From the NCBI GenBank assembly GCA_963720675.1, contig CAVRGH010000010.1, positions 1,922,001-1,986,000 on the forward strand: a stretch of DNA of 64,000 bases, read 5' to 3'. The translations under genes were made by a program, and so were the position numbers. This DNA comes from JALHSW01 sp963720675. Lineage in GTDB: Bacteria; Actinomycetota; Acidimicrobiia; IMCC26256; PALSA-555. Positions 20,388 through 29,967 of this stretch are shown here, piece by piece (positions within the stretch are counted from its first letter, which is position 1; each line of letters opens with the position of its first letter). Below the pieces are notes generated by a model that did no database searches, had not been told where the DNA came from, and was given only the letters and a program-made list of their open reading frames with translations.

Positions 20388-21950
20388 GCGCGATCTCCTA
20401 CCAGGCCGTCTCCTTCGCCTACCCCGACGGACCGGCCGCACTCGAGCACGTCGACCTCGAGGTCGCCGCGGGCGAGGTCCTGCTCGTCGTCGGCGATTCG
20501 GGATCGGGGAAGAGCACCTTGCTCCGGGCCGCGAACGGCCTCGTGCCGCACGCCACCGGTGGACGGTTCAGCGGCGACGTCGTGGCCTTCGGACGGTCGA
20601 CCCGCAGCCACCACCCGCGCGAGCTCGCCGACGTCGTGGGGTTCGTGAGCCAGGACCCTGAGGCGCAGCTCGTCGTCGACGAGGTCGAGCACGACATCGC
20701 GTTCGTGCTCGAGAACCTCGGCCTCTCGGAGACGGCGATGCGTCGCCGGGTCGAGGAGACGCTCGACGCGCTCGGCATCGCGCACCTCCGGCGCCGCGCA
20801 CCGACGACGCTCTCGGGAGGCGAACGACAACGCGTCGCGATCGCGGGTGCGCTCGCGGCGTCACCGTCCGCGCTCGTCCTCGACGAACCGACGTCGCAGC
20901 TCGACCCCCAGGGTGCCGAGGACGTGCTCGCCGCGGTCGCGCGACTGAACGCGGACCTCGGTACGACGGTATTGCTCGCCGAGCACCGCCTGGAGCGCGC
21001 CGCGCCGCTCGCCGACCGGGCCGTCGTGCTCGGCCGCGGTGCGGTGCCCGCGCCCGCCGGCGTGGCCGACGCGCTCGCCACCTATCCCGGCGCGCCGCCC
21101 GTCACCCGGCTCGGGCGCCTGCTCGGTTGGACCCCGCCGCCGTTGACCGTCCGTGATGCCCGCGCGCTCGCGGCCACCTCGAACCTGTCGGTACACGAAC
21201 CGGTCCCGGAGGCACCGAGGGCGCACGCACCCGGCAGCTCGCTCGTCGCGGCGGAGGGTCTCGTGGTCGAGCTCGGTGGACGGGCGGTGCTCCACGAGGT
21301 CGACGTCGAGATCGCCGCCGGCGAGGTCGTGGCCCTGCTCGGCCGCAACGGTGCGGGCAAGACCACCCTGCTGCGCGCCTTCGCCGGCCTCAACCGAGCT
21401 CACCGCGGACGGGTGGTGACGACGGGCACCGTCGCGTACGTCCCCCAGGACCCGAGCACCCTGCTGTTCTCCCCGACCGTCCGGCGGGAGGTCGGCGAGA
21501 CGCTCAAGCTCCTCGGTCGTCGCGACGAGGGTCGGGTCGATGCATGGCTGGACCGCCTCGGCATCGCCCACCTCGGCGACCGTCACCCGCGGAGCCTGGC
21601 CGGTGGGGAGCGCCAGCGCGTCGCGATCGCCGCGGTCGCCGTCGGCGGCGCCGACGTGCTCCTGCTCGACGAACCCACCCGGGGCATGGACGCCGCGTCG
21701 CGCAGCGGCGCTCGAGCGGGCCGTCGGTGAGCACGCCTCGGGCGGCGGTGCCGTGGTGCTGGCGACGCACGACGTGGAGCTCGCGGCCCGCTGCGCATCG
21801 CGTGTGGTGGTGCTGGGCGATGGAGACGTCGTCGCCGACGGCCCGACCCGCGAGGTGCTCACCGGCTCGTTGTTCGCCCCGCAGGTGCTCCGGGTGCTCC
21901 CGCCCTTCCTGACCGTGGAGCAGGTCGCGGCCGAGCTGGAGCGGACGTGA
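20384..21950 (+). CDS. cbrU: ECF transporter duplicated ATPase (frameshifted)
   Basis: Two fused EcfA/CbiO-type ATPase domains in about 520 residues. First half: Walker A GDSGSGKSTLL, Q-loop FVSQDPEAQL, signature LSGGERQRVAIAG, Walker B ALVLDEPTSQLDP. Second half: GRNGAGKTTLLR, YVPQDPSTLL, signature SLAGGERQRVAIAAVAVGG, Walker B VLLLDEPTRGMD. The frame shifts by one base near 21705; the continuation ALERAVGEHASGG ... ATHDVELAARCA carries the H-loop. It powers the T component; both junctions with neighbours are 4-nt overlaps (ATGA, GTGA). Confidence 0.82.
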
Positions 21951-22726
21951 CCGAGCGGCTGCGCCCGGCGCTCGTGTACGTGCTCGTCGCGGTCGTCGGG
22001 GTTGCCGCGTTCGTCTACCCGTTCTGGTTGCCGTCCACCGCGTTTCCCGATGCCGCGCACAGCACCGACGCCCCGCTCTGGACCGCGGCGATCAGCATCC
22101 TCGTCGTCGCCGCGCTCGCCCTCGAGGTGCGCCGCGGGACGATGAACGGTGCGACGGTCGCGGTGCTCGGCGTCCTCGCGGCCAGCGCGGGCATGCTTCG
22201 CCTCGTCGAGCTCCCCGGGAACAACGCCGGCATCTTCTTCCTCGTGGTGCTGGGTGGCGTCGCCTTCGGTCCGCGGTTCGGGCTGCTGCTCGGCCTCACC
22301 GCGATGGCCGCGTCCGCGTTCATCACGGGTGGCATCGGCCCGTGGCTCCCGTTCCAGATGCTCGGGCTCGGCGCGATGGGCGCGACGTCCGGCGTGCTCG
22401 GTCGGTGGACGTGCCGCCTCGAGCCGCACGTCGAGGTCGGCGTCGTCGCCGCGTTCGGTTGGCTCTGGGGCTTCGGGTACGGGGCGATCCTCAACCTCTG
22501 GTCGTGGCCGCTGTTCCAGGGTGACGGACCGACGCTCTGGCGCCCCGGCCTCGGGCTCGTCGACACCGCGCAGCACTACTGGTCGTACTACGTCGCCACG
22601 TCCCTGGCGTGGGACGCCGCCGGCGCGCTCTTCAACGCCCTGCTCATCGTCGTGCTCGGCCTCACCCTGCTGCGCACGCTGCGCCGGTTCGCCCACCGCC
22701 TGGAGCCCGCCATCGCGTTCGAGTAG
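21947..22726 (+). CDS. cbrT: ECF transporter S (substrate-binding) component
   Basis: 259-residue membrane protein with about six helices and the small-residue-rich motifs of S components (AFGPRFGLLLGLTAMAASAF, FQMLGLGAMGATSGVLGR). It binds the substrate and docks on the T component/ATPase. GTG start overlaps the ATPase stop. With the cobalamin riboswitch 2.8 kb away on the divergent strand and transcobalamin-like proteins beside it, cobalamin or a cobinamide-type precursor is the likely substrate. Confidence 0.75.
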   Translation: MTERLRPALVYVLVAVVGVAAFVYPFWLPSTAFPDAAHSTDAPLWTAAISILVVAALALEVRRGTMNGATVAVLGVLAASAGMLRLVELPGNNAGIFFLVVLGGVAFGPRFGLLLGLTAMAASAFITGGIGPWLPFQMLGLGAMGATSGVLGRWTCRLEPHVEVGVVAAFGWLWGFGYGAILNLWSWPLFQGDGPTLWRPGLGLVDTAQHYWSYYVATSLAWDAAGALFNALLIVVLGLTLLRTLRRFAHRLEPAIAFE

Positions 22727-22763
22727 CGCCCGTTCTCCCCGTGGACCTGCGCCTCTCCCGGTG

Positions 22764-24563
22764 TCAGGACGCCTTGGCTTGGCTGCTGCTCCAGCTGGCC
22801 CACAGGCTGGCGTACCTGCCTTCGCGCTGGACGAGCTCTTCGTGGGGACCGATCTCGACGATGCGCCCGTCGTCGACGACGGCGACACGATCCGCGCGAG
22901 CCGCGGTCGACAGTCGGTGGGCGACCACGAAGACGGTCCGGCGCTCGGTGAGCGCCTCGAGGGCACGCTCGACCGTGTGCTCGGTCCCGGGGTCGAGGTT
23001 CGACGTCGCTTCGTCGAGGACGAGCACCGGAGGATCGACCAGCGCGGCGCGCGCGAGCGAGATGAGCTGGCGCTCCCCGGCCGAGAGCCGGCTGCCCCGC
23101 TCGCGCACCTCGGTGTCGAGCCCTTCCCGAAGTGAGGCGAACCGCTCGCGGATCCCCAGCACCTCGAGTGCGGCATCCACCTCTTCGTCGGACGCTTCGG
23201 GTCGCCCGACGCGCACGTTCTCGCGGATCGTGCCGGCGAAGAGGTAGCCCTCCTGGGGGACGACGACGATCCGCTTTCGCAGCGTCGCCAAGGTCGCGTT
23301 GCGCAGATCGACGCCGCCGTAGCTGACCGAACCCGACCGGGGGTCGTAGAACCGTGCGACGAGCTTCGCGAGCGTCGACTTCCCCGCCCCGGTCGGCCCG
23401 ACGAGGGCGACGCGCTCACCCGACTCGACCCGCAACGACACGTCGTGGAGCACGTCGGGGCCATCGGCGTACCCGAACGAGACACCCTCGACCGCGAACA
23501 CACCCCGCTCGGGGAGGTCGACCGCTCCGGGGCGCTCGCCGATCGAGGCGGGGGTGTCGAGCAGCCCGAACAGCTTGTTCAGTGCCGCGGCGGCCGACTG
23601 CAAGGTGTTGTAGAGCTGGCCGAGCTGCTGCACCGGCTCGAACAGGTTGTTCAGGTAGAGGATGAACGCGGCGACCGCGCCGACCGAGAGGATCTCCTGG
23701 TCCACGAACAGGCCGCCGATGCCGACGATCATCGCGACCCCGACGACCCCGCAGAACTCGACGAACGGGAAGTACTTGGTCGAGATCCTGACCGTCTCGA
23801 GGTTGGCGTCGAACTGGGCCTCGTTCGTCTCACGGAAGCGGCCGGCGAACGAGCGCTCACGCCCGAACGCCTGCACGACACGAACGCCGGCCAGCCCCTC
23901 CTGCAGCGTCGTGAGGTTGGCGCCGATGCGCTCGCGCACCTCGAGGTACGCGCGGTTCGACTCCCGGCGGAACCAGCGCGTCGCGAGCACGATCGGCGGC
24001 ACCAAGACGAGGATGCAGAGCGCGAGCTGCCAGCTCAGGATGAAGATGACGATGACGGCACCGAAGAAGAGCAGCGCGTTCTGCACGAACATGGCGAGGC
24101 CCTGCTGCACCAGCTCCTGCAACGCGTCCACATCCGACGTGAGCCGTGACACGAGGCGCCCGGTGCGCTCGCGCTCGAAGAAGTCGAGGCCGAGCGAGAG
24201 CAGGTGGTGGAACACGCGGACGCGCAGGTCACGGAGGAACTGCTCTCCGATCCGGGCGATCGCCCAGATCGACGCGCGTCCGAAGAACAGGGCGGCAACG
24301 GCGACGCACAGGTACGCGGCCGCGGCGAGGTTGAGCGCGCCGGGGTCGTCGGCGCGCAGACCCGAGTCGATGCCGTAGGCGACGAGCGCCGGTCCCGCCA
24401 GCAGGCACGCCGTCTGGCCCACGAGGAGCGCGACCGATCCGAAGACGCGCGCACGCCAAGGACGCAGCATCCGCGCCAGCCGGCGCAGGACGCCGCGGGC
24501 CTCGTCGCGGGTGAGCGACTCCTCGACCGCGTGGACGCCGAACCCCCCGCGTCCGCCCCTCAC
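22764..24563 (-). CDS. ABC exporter half-transporter (subunit B of pair)
   Basis: 599 residues: six-helix exporter domain (residues about 35-320) and ATPase domain with Walker A GPTGAGKSTLAK, Q-loop VVPQEGYLF, signature RLSAGERQLISLARA (SAGER rather than SGGQ), Walker B VLVLDEATSNLDP and H-loop AHRLST. ATG overlaps the stop of the upstream half-transporter, so the two form a heterodimer of the MsbA/BmrCD/Rv1272-1273 type that exports drugs or lipids. The partner carries the canonical LSGGQ, so the two ATP sites differ. The N-terminus is Gly/Arg rich with unsure start. Confidence 0.85.
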   Translation of the reverse strand: MRGGRGGFGVHAVEESLTRDEARGVLRRLARMLRPWRARVFGSVALLVGQTACLLAGPALVAYGIDSGLRADDPGALNLAAAAYLCVAVAALFFGRASIWAIARIGEQFLRDLRVRVFHHLLSLGLDFFERERTGRLVSRLTSDVDALQELVQQGLAMFVQNALLFFGAVIVIFILSWQLALCILVLVPPIVLATRWFRRESNRAYLEVRERIGANLTTLQEGLAGVRVVQAFGRERSFAGRFRETNEAQFDANLETVRISTKYFPFVEFCGVVGVAMIVGIGGLFVDQEILSVGAVAAFILYLNNLFEPVQQLGQLYNTLQSAAAALNKLFGLLDTPASIGERPGAVDLPERGVFAVEGVSFGYADGPDVLHDVSLRVESGERVALVGPTGAGKSTLAKLVARFYDPRSGSVSYGGVDLRNATLATLRKRIVVVPQEGYLFAGTIRENVRVGRPEASDEEVDAALEVLGIRERFASLREGLDTEVRERGSRLSAGERQLISLARAALVDPPVLVLDEATSNLDPGTEHTVERALEALTERRTVFVVAHRLSTAARADRVAVVDDGRIVEIGPHEELVQREGRYASLWASWSSSQAKAS

Positions 24564-26323
24564 GAAGCCGCCTCGGCGAGCCCGTCGGACTGGGCCAGCA
24601 CGTCGCGGTACCTGGCGGAGGTCGCGAGCAGCTCGTCGTGCGTGCCCTCGGCGACGACGCGCCCACCGTCGAGCAGCACGACGCGGTCAGCGAGCGCGAT
24701 CGTTGCCGCGCGGTGGGCGATGATGAGCGTGGTCCGTCCGCTCATCACCTCGCCGAGCGCGGCACGGATCTCGTGCTCCTTCGTGGGGTCGACCGACGAC
24801 GTCGCGTCGTCGAGGATCAGCACTCGCGGATCCGCGAGCACCGCGCGTGCGATGGCGATGCGCTGTCGCTGCCCACCCGACAGCGAGAAGCCCTGCTCAC
24901 CGATCACGGTGTCGTACCCATCGGGCAGTGCCGAGACGAACTCGTCTGCGCCGGCGAGCCGGGCGGCCCGTCGGACCTGCTCGAGGGGTGCTTCCGGATC
25001 CGCGAACGCGATGTTCTCCGCGACCGTGTCGGTGAACAGGAACGTGTCCTCGAACACGATGCCCACCTGGCGGCGGAGCTCGCGCACCTTCACCTCGCGC
25101 ACGTCGACACCGTCCAGCATCACGCGGCCGGCGCGGACGTCGTAGAAGCGCGAGACGAGGCGGGCGATGGTCGTCTTTCCGCTGCCGGTGGGGCCGACGA
25201 CCGCGACTGCCTGGCCGGCCCGCACCACCAGGTCGAGCCCGTCGAGCACCGGCGGCCCATCGCCGTACGCGAACGCGACACCCTCGAACCGCAGCTCCCC
25301 GGACCCGTTCGCAGGCAAGGGCTTCGGATGCGGCGGATCGACGACTGCCGGGTCGGTCGAGAGGATCTGGTGGATCCGACCGGCCGACGCGGACGCGCGA
25401 CTCGCCTGGGCCAGGAGCATGCCGGCCATCCGGAGCGGCCAGATGAGCATCAGGATGAACGAGTTGAACGCGACCAGGTCGCCGATCGCGAGGTCGCCGT
25501 CGAGCACGAGGTGCCCGCCGTACCAGAGGATCGCGACGAGCGCGAGGGCCGGGAGGAAGTCGACGAGCGGTAGGAAGCGCGAGCGCAGCCGCGCACCCTC
25601 GAGCGCCTTCTCGAGGACGTCGTCGGCCTCGGCCTCGAGCCGGCGGGCCTGGAGCTGCTCTGCGCCGAAGCCCTTCACGACGCGCACGCCGGCGACAGTC
25701 TCCTCGACGACGCCGGAGAGGTCACCGAGCTCCTCCTGCAGGCGGAGCGAGACCGGTGCGATCCGGCGCGAGAAGCGTGTCGCCGCGATGTTGAGGAAGG
25801 GCAACGCACCGAGCGCCAGCAGCGCGAGCGTGACGCTCTGCAGCACCATGATCACGACGACCACGAGCACGATGAGCAGGCTCGCGGCGAAGAGCGGCAG
25901 CAGCACGACGAGGGTGTTGACCTGTTGGATGTCGGTGTTCGCGCGAGCCATCAGCTGGCCGGTCTGGGCCCGGTCATGGAACGCGAAGTGCAGCCGCTGG
26001 AGGTGTGCGAAGAGGCGTTCGCGCAGGTCACTCTCGACGCGGTACGAGATGCGGAACGCTGCGTAGCGCCGGCCACCCGTACCCAGGGCCTGGAACGCGC
26101 CGACCACGATGATCAGCAACGAGTAGACGATGATCGCCTCGGTGTCCCCGGGGATGATCCCCTGGTCGATCGCCGCGGCGGCGAGCAGCGGCACCGAGAT
26201 CTTCGCCGTGGTCCACAGGACACCGGCAGCCACCCCTCCGGCCACCCATCCTCGCTGAGTGCGGAGTGCGTCGAGCATGAGCCGCCAGCCGGCCCGCCGT
26301 AGCTCGCGCTCCCGATCCACCAC
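24560..26323 (-). CDS. ABC exporter half-transporter (subunit A of pair)
   Basis: 587 residues, first gene of the two-gene exporter operon. Six-helix domain with LRERLFAHLQRLHFAFHDR (coupling region), then ATPase with Walker A GPTGSGKTTIARL, Q-loop GIVFEDTFLFTD, signature FSLSGGQRQRIAIARAVL, Walker B VLILDDATSSVDP, and H-loop AHRAAT. The acid after Walker B is Asp (LDD) instead of the catalytic Glu, so this half carries a degenerate site while its partner has the Glu, the usual asymmetry in heterodimeric exporters. Start GTG at 26323 (a second GTG follows directly). Confidence 0.85.
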   Translation of the reverse strand: MVDRERELRRAGWRLMLDALRTQRGWVAGGVAAGVLWTTAKISVPLLAAAAIDQGIIPGDTEAIIVYSLLIIVVGAFQALGTGGRRYAAFRISYRVESDLRERLFAHLQRLHFAFHDRAQTGQLMARANTDIQQVNTLVVLLPLFAASLLIVLVVVVIMVLQSVTLALLALGALPFLNIAATRFSRRIAPVSLRLQEELGDLSGVVEETVAGVRVVKGFGAEQLQARRLEAEADDVLEKALEGARLRSRFLPLVDFLPALALVAILWYGGHLVLDGDLAIGDLVAFNSFILMLIWPLRMAGMLLAQASRASASAGRIHQILSTDPAVVDPPHPKPLPANGSGELRFEGVAFAYGDGPPVLDGLDLVVRAGQAVAVVGPTGSGKTTIARLVSRFYDVRAGRVMLDGVDVREVKVRELRRQVGIVFEDTFLFTDTVAENIAFADPEAPLEQVRRAARLAGADEFVSALPDGYDTVIGEQGFSLSGGQRQRIAIARAVLADPRVLILDDATSSVDPTKEHEIRAALGEVMSGRTTLIIAHRAATIALADRVVLLDGGRVVAEGTHDELLATSARYRDVLAQSDGLAEAAS

Positions 26324-26425
26324 GTACCTGGCTACTCGCTCTCTGGGGTCGTCCCCGGCGGCTCGGACGCGCTCGGGGCGACGCTTCGACAGTACCAGTG
26401 GCGTTGACGCGCCCGTCTGGAGGGT

Positions 26426-26650
26426 TCAGGCGGGTTCGGGCGCTTCACCGACGCGCTCGGGGAAGAGCTCGTCGACCATCTCGGTGAGCGCGGCCGCGCC
26501 CGACGCCGGATCGCCGACGAAGCCGGCGGCGCGGGCTCCCGCGTCGGTCAGGACGCGTACGGCGTCCCCGACCTTGGTGCCGTCGTCGCCGACCACCACG
26601 ACCACTCGCCCCGCGAGCGGATCGGGCCGTCCTGCGAGCGGCTCGGCCAC
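26426..26650 (-). CDS. small hypothetical protein
   Basis: A 74-residue frame 13 nt behind the flavin reductase stop, with GTG start at 26650. It reads as one beta-alpha unit, VVVVVGDDGTKVGDAVRVLTD, then GARAAGFVGDP and an acidic C-terminus, so a small Rossmann-like or receiver-like fragment is possible. Composition and third-position GC agree with a real gene, but it may be a remnant of something longer. Confidence 0.45.
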   Translation of the reverse strand: MAEPLAGRPDPLAGRVVVVVGDDGTKVGDAVRVLTDAGARAAGFVGDPASGAAALTEMVDELFPERVGEAPEPA

Positions 26651-26663
26651 GGCTGACGTTCGC

Positions 26664-27179
26664 TCAGCCGGCGGCGAGACGGCCGTACTTGCCGCGGAAG
26701 AAGAGCAGGGGGCCCGTGTCGGTGTGCAGCCCGAGGTCGAGGACGCGGCCCACCACGATGATGTGGTCGCCGCCGTCGTACTCGTTCCAGAACTCGCAGT
26801 CGAGGTACGCGAGCGTGTCGTGGAGGACCGGCGACCCACCGACCCCGAGGTGCCAGTCGGTCTGCCCGAAACGGTCGGCGCCCTTCTTCGCGAAGAGACC
26901 GGACAGCTCCTCCTGGTGCTCACCCAGGATGTTCACCGCGAACTTGCGGGCCCGTTCGATGCGCGGCCACGTGGACGAGGTGCGAGCGACGCAGAACAGC
27001 ACGAGCGGCGGGTCGAGCGACACCGAGGTGAACGAGTTGGCCGCCACGCCGACGGGCTCTCCGTCGTCGACGGCGGTGATGATCGTGACTCCGGTGGCGA
27101 ACTGGCCGAGGACGGAGCGGAACTCGTCGGCGTCGGGACGGTAGATCTGCTCGTCGGCGTCGGACGGGTTCTCGCTCAC
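26664..27179 (-). CDS. flavin reductase family protein
   Basis: 171-residue split-barrel FMN-binding protein (HpaC/NTAB type). The conserved start of the fold is present: FRSVLGQFATGVTIITA, VGVAANSFTSVSLDPPLVLF and FAVNILGEHQEELS. Such proteins reduce FMN or FAD with NAD(P)H, often for a partner monooxygenase; none is adjacent. GTG start at 27179 overlaps the stop of the metallo-hydrolase gene, suggesting one transcript. Confidence 0.87.
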   Translation of the reverse strand: MSENPSDADEQIYRPDADEFRSVLGQFATGVTIITAVDDGEPVGVAANSFTSVSLDPPLVLFCVARTSSTWPRIERARKFAVNILGEHQEELSGLFAKKGADRFGQTDWHLGVGGSPVLHDTLAYLDCEFWNEYDGGDHIIVVGRVLDLGLHTDTGPLLFFRGKYGRLAAG

Positions 27180-28105
27180 TGGCTCCCCAGGTCGAGGCGC
27201 ATGCCGTCGTGGGCTGCGATGACCTCGGGGCCGTTGGTCCGCGCCGAGTGCTCGCGCGCCCGGTCGAGGATCAGGTCGATGTCGGCGTCGCCGTGGCTCG
27301 GGCAGTGGTGGAAGAGCGCGAGCGTCTTCACACCCGCTTCCTTCGCCACGAGGACGGCATACTCGATCGTCGAGTGGCCGAAGTGCCGCTTGGCCTCGTA
27401 CTCGTGCGCCGTGTGCTGCGCGTCGTGGATGAGCACGTCGGCGCCGTCGCAGAGCTCGAGCACATCGGTCGGGACGAAGTCGTCGGCGTCGGTGGGGACG
27501 CACCCGGGCCCGTGGTCCGAGATGTAGGTGACCGTCAGCCCCTCCTGCTCGACGCGGTAGCCGAGGGTCGGATCAGTGTGACGCACCCACCGTGACCGAA
27601 CCTTCGCGCCGTTCACCGCGAAGTCGTCGACGTCGGTGTCGTGGAAGTTCAGCGTGCCGCCGAGGTCCGAGGGGGTGATCGGGAAGTACGGGGGCTTCAT
27701 CACGCCGGCGAAGACCTCGGCGAGCGGGCCGGCTTCCTGGCGCGGGCCGTACAGGTTGATGAGGGCGTCGGGGCGGAACACCGGCGTGAAGAACGGCAGG
27801 CCGATGATGTGGTCCCAGTGGAGGTGCGTCAGGAGCACCGAGGCGCGGTACGGGCTCGTGAGGTTGTTGGCGGTGAGCTCGGCCGCGAAGCGCTCGGTGA
27901 CGACGTCGCCGTACTCCCGCAGGCCGGTGCCGAGGTCGAAGACGATCGGCTCGTGGCCCTCCGACTCCAGCGCCACGCACGACGTGTTGCCGCCGTACCG
28001 CTGGTAGCGGGCGCCGTCGCACGGTGTGGACCCGCGGACGCCGTAGAAGGTGAGATGCACAGCCCCCGGCACGAAGGGGAGGATAGCCACGGACCTGCCG
28101 GCCAC
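27176..28105 (-). CDS. MBL-fold metallo-hydrolase
   Basis: 309 residues. The dinuclear metal site signature is THLHWDHIIGLPF; further ligands are seen in YISDHGPG, LIHDAQH and the C-terminal FHHCPSH. The opening FYGVRGSTPCDG and GGNTSCV are typical for the RNase Z/phosphodiesterase-like subgroup found with cyclic-nucleotide phosphodiesterases and phosphoribosyl phosphodiesterases. Substrate unknown. AGGAGG nine nt before the GTG at 28105 supports this start. Confidence 0.82.
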   Translation of the reverse strand: MAGRSVAILPFVPGAVHLTFYGVRGSTPCDGARYQRYGGNTSCVALESEGHEPIVFDLGTGLREYGDVVTERFAAELTANNLTSPYRASVLLTHLHWDHIIGLPFFTPVFRPDALINLYGPRQEAGPLAEVFAGVMKPPYFPITPSDLGGTLNFHDTDVDDFAVNGAKVRSRWVRHTDPTLGYRVEQEGLTVTYISDHGPGCVPTDADDFVPTDVLELCDGADVLIHDAQHTAHEYEAKRHFGHSTIEYAVLVAKEAGVKTLALFHHCPSHGDADIDLILDRAREHSARTNGPEVIAAHDGMRLDLGSQ

Positions 28106-28135
28106 AAACAGAATCCTCCTCGCGCGGAGTGTGAC

Positions 28136-29002
28136 TCAGGTCACGACGCGCTGCTTGAAGCCGCGGATCCCGAGCCAGGTGAACAGCACGGTGAATCCGG
28201 TGAGCGCGCCATAGACCGCCCACAGGCTCATGTGTGCCGAAGGGGTCAACGCGGCCCGGAACCCCTCGCTCATGTAGACGAGCGGGTTCACCAGCACGAC
28301 CAGCTGGAGCCACCGGATCGGCTCGAGCGCCGACCAGGAGTAGTAGATGGCGCCGAGGAACGTGATGGGGAGGACGATCACCCCGAACAGGATCGGCACG
28401 TTCCTGGGCTCGAACCGCGTTCCGAAGGTGAGACCGAACGCACCGGCCATCACACAGGCGAGCGGCATGAGCGTGATCAGGACGGGCCAGTCGATCTCCA
28501 GGTTCACCGGGGTCGCGGGGACGATCGCGGCGATGGGAAACACGAGGAGTGCCGAGAAGAACGAGATGATCGCGCCGGCGGTGATCTTCTCGAAGGCGAC
28601 GAGGGAGACGGGCAGCGGTGCGAGCACGCGATCTTCGATCTCCCGCGTGTAGCCGAACTCCTGGACCATCGGCAGCGCGACGGACTGGATGCCCTGGAAG
28701 ATGATCGCGAGTGCGATGACGCCGGCCACGAGGAGCGTCGAGAACGATCCGGTGGCGTCGCCGACTGCACCACCGACACCCTGACCGATCTTCGGGAACA
28801 CGTAGGTGAACACGAAGACGAGCAACAGGGGCTGGAGCAGCGTGCGGGGTACGACCTCACGCAGGTTCTTGCGGGTCACGGTGAGGTCGCGCGAGAGCAA
28901 CGCGACGAACGCGACGACCGACGCCGAGCGCGGTGTGCGGTGCGGGATGAGGTCGGACGCCGCGACCCGGGCGACGGGCACGGGGGATTCGAGGGTCGTC
29001 AT
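28136..29002 (-). CDS. ABC-2 type permease (DrrB-like)
   Basis: 288 residues with six hydrophobic helices and the ABC-2 signature region (FQGIQSVALPMVQEFGYTRE, APLPVSLVAFEKI, and VNPLVYMSEGFRAAL near the end). It forms the membrane part of an exporter with the ATPase gene upstream; ATG overlaps the ATPase stop. Third gene of the MarR-ATPase-permease operon. Substrates of DrrAB-type systems are drugs, lipids or polyketides; none can be named here. Confidence 0.88.
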   Translation of the reverse strand: MTTLESPVPVARVAASDLIPHRTPRSASVVAFVALLSRDLTVTRKNLREVVPRTLLQPLLLVFVFTYVFPKIGQGVGGAVGDATGSFSTLLVAGVIALAIIFQGIQSVALPMVQEFGYTREIEDRVLAPLPVSLVAFEKITAGAIISFFSALLVFPIAAIVPATPVNLEIDWPVLITLMPLACVMAGAFGLTFGTRFEPRNVPILFGVIVLPITFLGAIYYSWSALEPIRWLQLVVLVNPLVYMSEGFRAALTPSAHMSLWAVYGALTGFTVLFTWLGIRGFKQRVVT

Positions 29003-29967
29003 TCTCGGAGGTCCTTCCCGGTGAGGTCGATGAAGACGGTCTCGAGCGTGGGTTCGGTGATCGAGAGGTCGGTGACGGTGAACCCGCCGCGCTCGGCGGC
29101 ACTGACCACCGCGGGCAAGACCCCCTGCGTGCCGCGCACGTTGAGTCGGACCGTGTCCTCCACCTTGTCGGCGCGCTCGACGCCGTCGACGTGCTCGGCG
29201 AGGTAGGCGGCCATCTCGGCGAGGTCACCGGGGGCCGACACCGTGACGAACGTGTCCGCCCCGGTCGCGCGCTTCAGCGCCTCGGGGGTGTCGAGGGCCA
29301 GGAGCTTGCCGTGGTCGATGATCGCCAGCCGGTCGCAGAGCTCGTCGGCCTCCTCCATGTAGTGGGTGGTGAGGAGGATCGTCTGCCCGTCCTGGTGCAG
29401 CTCACCGAGGATGTCCCACAGCGCGATGCGGCTCTGCGGGTCGAGGCCCGCGGTCGGTTCGTCGAGGAAGAGGATCGCGGGGCGATGCATGATCGCCCGG
29501 GCGACCATCAGGCGCTGCGCCATCCCACCGGAGAGCGCGTTGGTCGAGACCTTGGCCCGGTCCGCGAGGCGGAACTGCTCGAGGAGGCGGTCGGCCTGGG
29601 CCCGTGCCGTACGGGCGTTCATCCCGAAGAAGCGGCCGTGGAAGTAGAGGTTCTCCCAGACGCTCAGCGAGCGGTCGAGCGTGTTCGTCTGCGGGACGAC
29701 TCCGATCACCTGCTTGGCCGCGACGGGGTGCGCGACCACGTCGACACCACCGACGAGCGCGCGTCCGCTCGTCGGGATCACTCGGGTCGTGAGCATCCCG
29801 GCGGTCGTCGTCTTGCCCGCCCCGTTCGGGCCGAGGAGTCCGAAGATCTCCCCGGCGCGCACCGCGAGGTCGAGCCCGTCGACCGCGCGGATGTCACCCG
29901 GGTAGACCTTGGTGAGCGCTTCGGTGCGGATCACCTCGTCGGCGTCGATCAACGTGCTGGTGGTCAT
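28999..29967 (-). CDS. ABC-2 exporter ATPase (DrrA-like)
   Basis: 322 residues. Walker A GPNGAGKTTTAGML, Q-loop VVPQTNTLD, signature NALSGGMAQRLMVARAI, Walker B ILFLDEPTAGLDP, H-loop TTHYMEEAD. The C-terminal extension ends LETVFIDLTGKDLRE, typical for DrrA-type ATPases where it regulates assembly with DrrB. Overlaps the MarR gene by ATGA and the permease by 4 nt. Confidence 0.9.
   Translation of the reverse strand: MTTSTLIDADEVIRTEALTKVYPGDIRAVDGLDLAVRAGEIFGLLGPNGAGKTTTAGMLTTRVIPTSGRALVGGVDVVAHPVAAKQVIGVVPQTNTLDRSLSVWENLYFHGRFFGMNARTARAQADRLLEQFRLADRAKVSTNALSGGMAQRLMVARAIMHRPAILFLDEPTAGLDPQSRIALWDILGELHQDGQTILLTTHYMEEADELCDRLAIIDHGKLLALDTPEALKRATGADTFVTVSAPGDLAEMAAYLAEHVDGVERADKVEDTVRLNVRGTQGVLPAVVSAAERGGFTVTDLSITEPTLETVFIDLTGKDLRE

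Noticed and set aside
22764..26323. The exporter pair as CydDC
   Set aside because: It lies far from cydAB, and sequence features fit general heterodimeric exporters; nothing specific for CydDC was seen.
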